DNA of 64,000 nt from NCBI RefSeq assembly GCF_021018805.1, contig NC_086247.1, positions 150,315,285-150,379,284 of the forward strand, given 5' to 3'. Source of the DNA: Prinia subflava. Taxonomy: Eukaryota > Chordata > Aves > Passeriformes > Cisticolidae. This document shows, one piece after another, positions 59,801 to 64,000 of this stretch; positions within the stretch are counted from its first letter, which is position 1; the number at the start of each line of letters is the position of its first letter. The translations under genes and the position numbers were made by a program. Below the pieces are notes generated by a model. The model searched no databases. It saw nothing but the letters and a program-made list of their open reading frames with translations, and had not been told where the DNA came from.

Positions 59801-60004
59801 AGAAAGAAAATAACTTTGAAACTTCAAATAAACTGCCATCATCCAGTTATCTTTTGTTTATTTTTCTCCTAATATGCTTAAGGATATTCAGGGAAATCTT
59901 TATTGACTGAGTTTAATTTTTCAATTCCTATTTTTTAACAGCATGGAGTTTGAGAATGAAACTGGCATCTTTGTACTCTAACATGCTGGATCCCACTGCA
60001 AAAA
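59801..60004 (+). repeat. 204-bp local duplication, copy 1 (exon-border-like)
   Basis: Alignable with 60906-61109 at about 95% identity by eye. It includes a pyrimidine tract and TTTTTTAACAG followed by CATGGAGTTTGAGAATGAAA, which looks like a 3' splice site and exon start. Downstream an unrecognised frame (59950-60282) stays open. No known protein is recognised. Confidence 0.8.
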
Positions 60005-60905
60005 AACAGTTGAAGCAAAGTTGCATTTTGTTTACTGCACAGGGGTCTGCTTTCCATTTTATACCAAAAATGGGGCAAAACGAGGGGAACTTTTCCATCC
60101 CCTCTGACAAACATAAAGTTCTCTTGGACTGTGAGGATGTGTCTGAAGAGCACCCCTGGCACAGACTGATACCTGAACACCAGAACTGTGTGAAATGCTG
60201 CTTAAAACCTGCCAGTTTTAACTTTATCCTGGAAATGTTTTGTCAGAACTCATCGCCTGGCAGAGCTTTCAGGGCCAGATGAGCGGGGGGCCCATCCTGA
60301 CCCACCCTTTGGAGTTGCCTTGGGAATGCACAAAGGAGGAGCAGAGCACACAGGATGAACCACGGCTTCAGAGGCGTTTTCCCCGTGCTCTTTTTGAGCT
60401 TGCAGAGTCTTGAACTGCTTGTCCCAGCCTCAGGATGGGTGTCACTGACGCACGAGGAGCCCTTTAGGATCTCAGGGCTCAGCAGGTCCTTTTCCAGCAG
60501 GGATTTTTGAGCAGTCTCACTGCTGTGTGTAGGAAACGGCCTCTGGTGACATTTTTGTGCTTTTGGTGCCAGTGCCAGCCTGTGCCAGGGTGTTTGCTGC
60601 TGTGACAAATGAACTCAGCCACAGTGAAGTTGCCCTTTGTGTAAGTTAGGAGTGAGAAGGGTGAGTGCTCCAACATCCTCCAGAGCTGGGGTGTAAAACT
60701 GCTGCTTCATCCAAAATTAGCAGCATTTGGCAGCCCCAAATTAGCCTGCACATCCTCCTGAAAGCACCAATGTTGTAAATGACTCTTAAATTAAATGTGA
60801 CTACCTAAAATGTCCTGTCTGCCCTTCTGTAATTTGAAAATGGAATAAAGAATATAATGACAACAGCAATACATGATTGCAATAAGGGGGAGGGAAATTG
60901 GGAGA

Positions 60906-61109
60906 AGAAAGAAAGTAACTTTGAAACTTCAAATAAACTGCCATCATCCGGTTGTCTTTTGTTTATTTCTCTCCTAATGTGCTTAAGGATACTCAGGGAA
61001 ATCTTTACTGACTGAGTTTAATTTTTCAATTTCTTTTTTTTTAACAGCATGGAGTTTGAGAATGAAACTGGCATCTTTGTACTGTAACATGCTGGATCCC
61101 ACTGCAAAA
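60906..61109 (+). repeat. 204-bp local duplication, copy 2
   Basis: Second copy, in the same orientation, 1105 bp downstream. The AACAG acceptor-like site and the following sequence are kept. The copy stops at CACTGCAAAA, about 50 bp before a CR1 tail. Confidence 0.8.
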
Positions 61110-61159
61110 TACAAAGCAAATTTCCCCTGTGATTTTGAGTGGGTGCTGTAAAATTAGAA

Positions 61160-61298
61160 ATGAAACAGTTCAAGACCAGGTTGGACAGGGCTTGGGGCAA
61201 CCTGGTCTAGTGGAAGGTGTCCCTGTCCACGGCAGAGGATTGGAACTGGATGGGCTTCAAGGTCTCTTCCAACCCAAAACATTCTGGGATTCTCTCAG
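61160..61298 (+). mobile_element. CR1 LINE 3' fragment
   Basis: AGACCAGGTTGGACAGGGCT, GGAAGGTGTCCCTGTCCACG, GATGGGCTTCAAGGTCTCTT and ATTCTGGGATTCTC: the CR1 terminal 140 bp. Confidence 0.92.
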
Positions 61299-61299
61299 A

Positions 61300-62845
61300 A
61301 TTAATCAGGGAAATTCTTTCCTTTTATACTTCTCAGTATCCATCAGTTTTCATGTGTTAAGGGCCTTCTGTCCCTACTGACACAAGATGTTTAGAATAAT
61401 TCCTAGCAGGCCCTTACAGCCCTACACATTCCTGATTCCCAGCTAAGGAGTCTGACTGATCTGCACCCATCACTTCTTTGAGGAGAAAAGTTTTGGCATT
61501 GGTGAAGGAAAGTCAGTGTGAAAGATAATGTATCCCATTAAAAGGATTTAAAAGGGAAATTCCACCCCTGTTGAAATCAATATGCTCTGGTTTCAAAACA
61601 AAGAGGATTTCACTAAAAATCGGCTCAGAGGTATCTGGAAACAAATAAAAATCCATAATTGAGAATAGCTCAAAGCTATTGGGTAGCTCCCAAAGCATAA
61701 AATAAATAAATACAGTAGTTTTAAACCAGCTGACTGTGTGTTATTCCATTGGGCTGGCCTATTTCAGCTGGAGTTTTATAGCCAAGGTGCACTTTCAGTG
61801 CTAAGTCAGTGATGGATGGTTCCTCACAAAAATAATCATATGGTCTTTTTTCAGATTAATTAACTGGGTGAGCAATTACAGATTCCCAGACAACATGTAG
61901 CCTTGACTTAAACAGAATAATTCTGTTCACTTCATGTAAAAAAAAAAAAATAAAGTACAACCATTTGGCTACACAAAGATCTTGATTTTTATCTGTTAAT
62001 TTGGGTTTCCTATCAGGGAATAAATGTCTACACCCCTGAAGTTTTCTACCAAAGAAGGAAAAATGCAGTCTTTAGCCAGGTGAAAATAATCAGTCAGGAC
62101 CTGACAACTGAAGGACTGTTTACCAAGGTCAGCAGAAAAAAACCAAAAAATTGAGAAACCTTGGAACCGAAACAATCCAATCTCTGATTCAACAGAAAAG
62201 GAGGATGTGAAAAAAGCAGTGCTGCTACCACGGCAAACGTGCTGAAAAAACAGCCTGGGTCAGGGGAAACAGGACCTTTCCCTGCCCCAGGAGGGTCATT
62301 AGTGCCTAATCACTCCCCTAACACCCCCTGGGAAGCACTTTGAGGAGAGCACCGCATGCTCCTCATCTCCTTTTTAGGGAAGCAATGTGGAGGGGATGAC
62401 CCCGGCGCCTTCTCTTGCCAAGGAGCCAAAAGAACAATTTCTCTGTATTTAATGAACCTCCTTAGGCTTATTCTGTAAGAGTAAGAACTGAGAAGAGGCA
62501 GGAGTTGGTCACACATGTCTCACTTTAATACTGGAATCTCCAAGACATCCCAGCTTCCTGCTTTTTAAAGATATTTCTGAAAATTTGATCACATTTTTAA
62601 TTAGTTTTCACAATTTTAGAGCTGTCAAAGCTCTGTTGTCATAATGTCAGAACTCCCTTGCTTTCAGACTTAATGCTTGAAATCAGCAGACCAGGTTGAG
62701 CCCATTTCCATTTTAGCATCTGTTTGAGATGTCTCAGTTGTGATATAGCTGCCTCAAGCTTTCAGTAACGTCCAGAGACATTTTACTTCCAGAGAATGAT
62801 GCAGATTCCACATTCCCCTCTGCTGACTGAATCTTTAGGCTGAGC
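61300..62845. other. Intergenic sequence
   Basis: AT-rich with an A run at 61940-61951. No gene, RNA gene or element recognised. Confidence 0.5.
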
Positions 62846-62849
62846 CAGT

Positions 62850-63390
62850 CATACCCAGTGTGGGCAGCAGGTGGAGGGGGGGATTCTCCCCCTCTGCCCT
62901 GCTCAGGTGAGACCCCACCTGCAGAGCTGCTCCAGCCCAGCACAGCAAGCACCTGGAGCTGCTGGAGAGAGTCCAGGATGAGCAGAGGGAAGGAGCAGCT
63001 CTGCTGGGAGGAAAGACTGGGAAAATTGGGATTGTTCAGCCTGGAAAAGAGAAGATTTCAGGGTGACCTCATTGTGGCCTTGCAGTGCCTGAAGGGAGCT
63101 GCAGGAAAGATGGAAAGAGACAGTTGACAGGAGCCTGGAGTGACAGGACAAGGGAGCTTCAAACTGGCAGAGAGCAGGGTTAGATGAGATTTTAGAAAGA
63201 AATTCCTCCCTGGAACACATTACCCAGAGAAGCTGTGGCTGCCCCTGGATCCCTGGAAGTGCCCAAGGCCAGGATGGACAGGGCTTGGAGCAGCCTGGGA
63301 CAGTGTGAGCTGTCCCTGCCCATGGCACAGGGATTGAAAGGAAATGAGCTTTCAGATCACTTCCAACCCCAGCCCTTCTGTGATTCTGTA
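62850..63390 (+). mobile_element. CR1 LINE 3' fragment (longest in window)
   Basis: CR1 3' region in order: GCTGCTCCAGCCCAGCACAG, GGAGAGAGTCCAGGATGAGC, ATTGTTCAGCCTGGAAAAGA, AGAGAAGCTGTGGCTGCCCC, GGATGGACAGGGCTTGGAGC and TTCTGTGATTCTGTA. 5'-truncated. The overlapping minus-strand open frame of 205 codons is antisense noise. Confidence 0.95.
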
Positions 63391-63890
63391 AAAGCAGCAA
63401 GAGCTCGTTGTCACATAATGAGATCTGAGTGTTTGGCTTCCATGTTTTGAATCCCAATGCCCCAGATTTTTTCTTTTCTAACAACTTAGATGGGAGTGGG
63501 TAAATAATGTTCAAATTCATACCAAACCCAAAAAAATATTTTGGAAACTAAGGGTACAGCAAGCCCAGAAGATGCCTTAAAATTCCCCCTTTTCTATGTC
63601 TCTCTGCTGATATTATGCCATAAGCAAAACTCAGTAACCACAATCTAAACTACACAATAGTATCCAGCATGGATGTTTCCTATCCATTACTGGCTCCACA
63701 ACAGTTTGGAGATGAAAGAAAAATAATATTTCCCTTTCTCTTCCCATACATCAATTGTAACTTCTCATTGGATTTTATTTTACGTGTTAGAATAAAACTT
63801 GAATGAGGCTCCAGGGTGCACAGAGTCCCAGGATACACTTCAGTTTTATTAAAATTATTTGCATCTGTTGAGATGCATATGAAGATTACT

Positions 63891-63941
<51 letters not shown>

Positions 63942-64000
63942 TTCCAAAATACTTGGCACTCAACCTAAGTTATGGAATTTAGAGTTCTGACCCTTAAGAC
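63391..64000. other. Intergenic sequence at window end
   Basis: No gene recognised. It contains the poly-T run at 63894-63938. Confidence 0.5.
63894..63938. repeat. Uninterrupted T45 run
   Basis: 45 consecutive T. Its length suggests a retroposed poly(A) tail read on the other strand, or an expanded mononucleotide tract whose exact length may be a sequencing estimate. Confidence 0.9.

Noticed and set aside
62903..63520. 205-codon minus-strand frame
   Set aside because: It lies antisense over a CR1 3' fragment with clear CR1 signatures, so it is a chance frame.

Overview
The window looks like nuclear DNA from a bird, probably a songbird. It has one intron-rich gene spread thinly over about 47 kb, at least 14 fragments of the avian CR1 LINE, a few solo LTRs and several simple-sequence arrays. 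I saw no bacterial features, tRNA, rRNA or CRISPR array. Assignment to birds rests mainly on CR1; 'songbird' is a weaker inference.

The only gene I can support is MINDY4 (formerly FAM188B), a lysine-48-selective deubiquitinase of the MINDY family, on the + strand. Eleven consecutive coding exons (752 to 47541) splice in frame, with GT-AG borders and matching phases, into 344 codons plus a stop. They cover the C-terminal catalytic domain: catalytic Gln and Cys (VQKKGGPCG, split by an intron), the SESHFSVLF histidine segment, [12 protein letters not shown], and the C-terminus WNGTEPIL. The N-terminal half must lie upstream of base 1.

Layout. 1-751: end of an upstream intron. 752-8832: six exons in about 8 kb. 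8833-25890: a 17-kb intron with a hexanucleotide array, an LTR-like segment, CR1, an antisense solo LTR, a 0.47-kb repeat present twice, a CpG-dense island and a 137-bp minisatellite. 25891-28235: exons 7 and 8, with two CR1 fragments between them. 28236-38047: a 10-kb intron with a 242-bp duplicated segment (one copy inserted in a CR1) and a second antisense solo LTR ending 68 bp before exon 9. 38229-42720: an intron with a nearly 1-kb GAAA polypurine tract. 42721-47541: the last two exons. About 47542-48650: 3' UTR with two candidate poly(A) signals. 48650-64000: intergenic DNA with nine CR1 fragments, palindromes and a 204-bp local duplication. I found no exon of a neighbouring gene.

No complete new biological system is visible. 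The most unusual items are the CpG island joined to a minisatellite inside intron 6, the exon-like 204-bp duplication at 59801/60906, the 242-bp segment copied into a CR1, and the 634-bp uninterrupted purine run.
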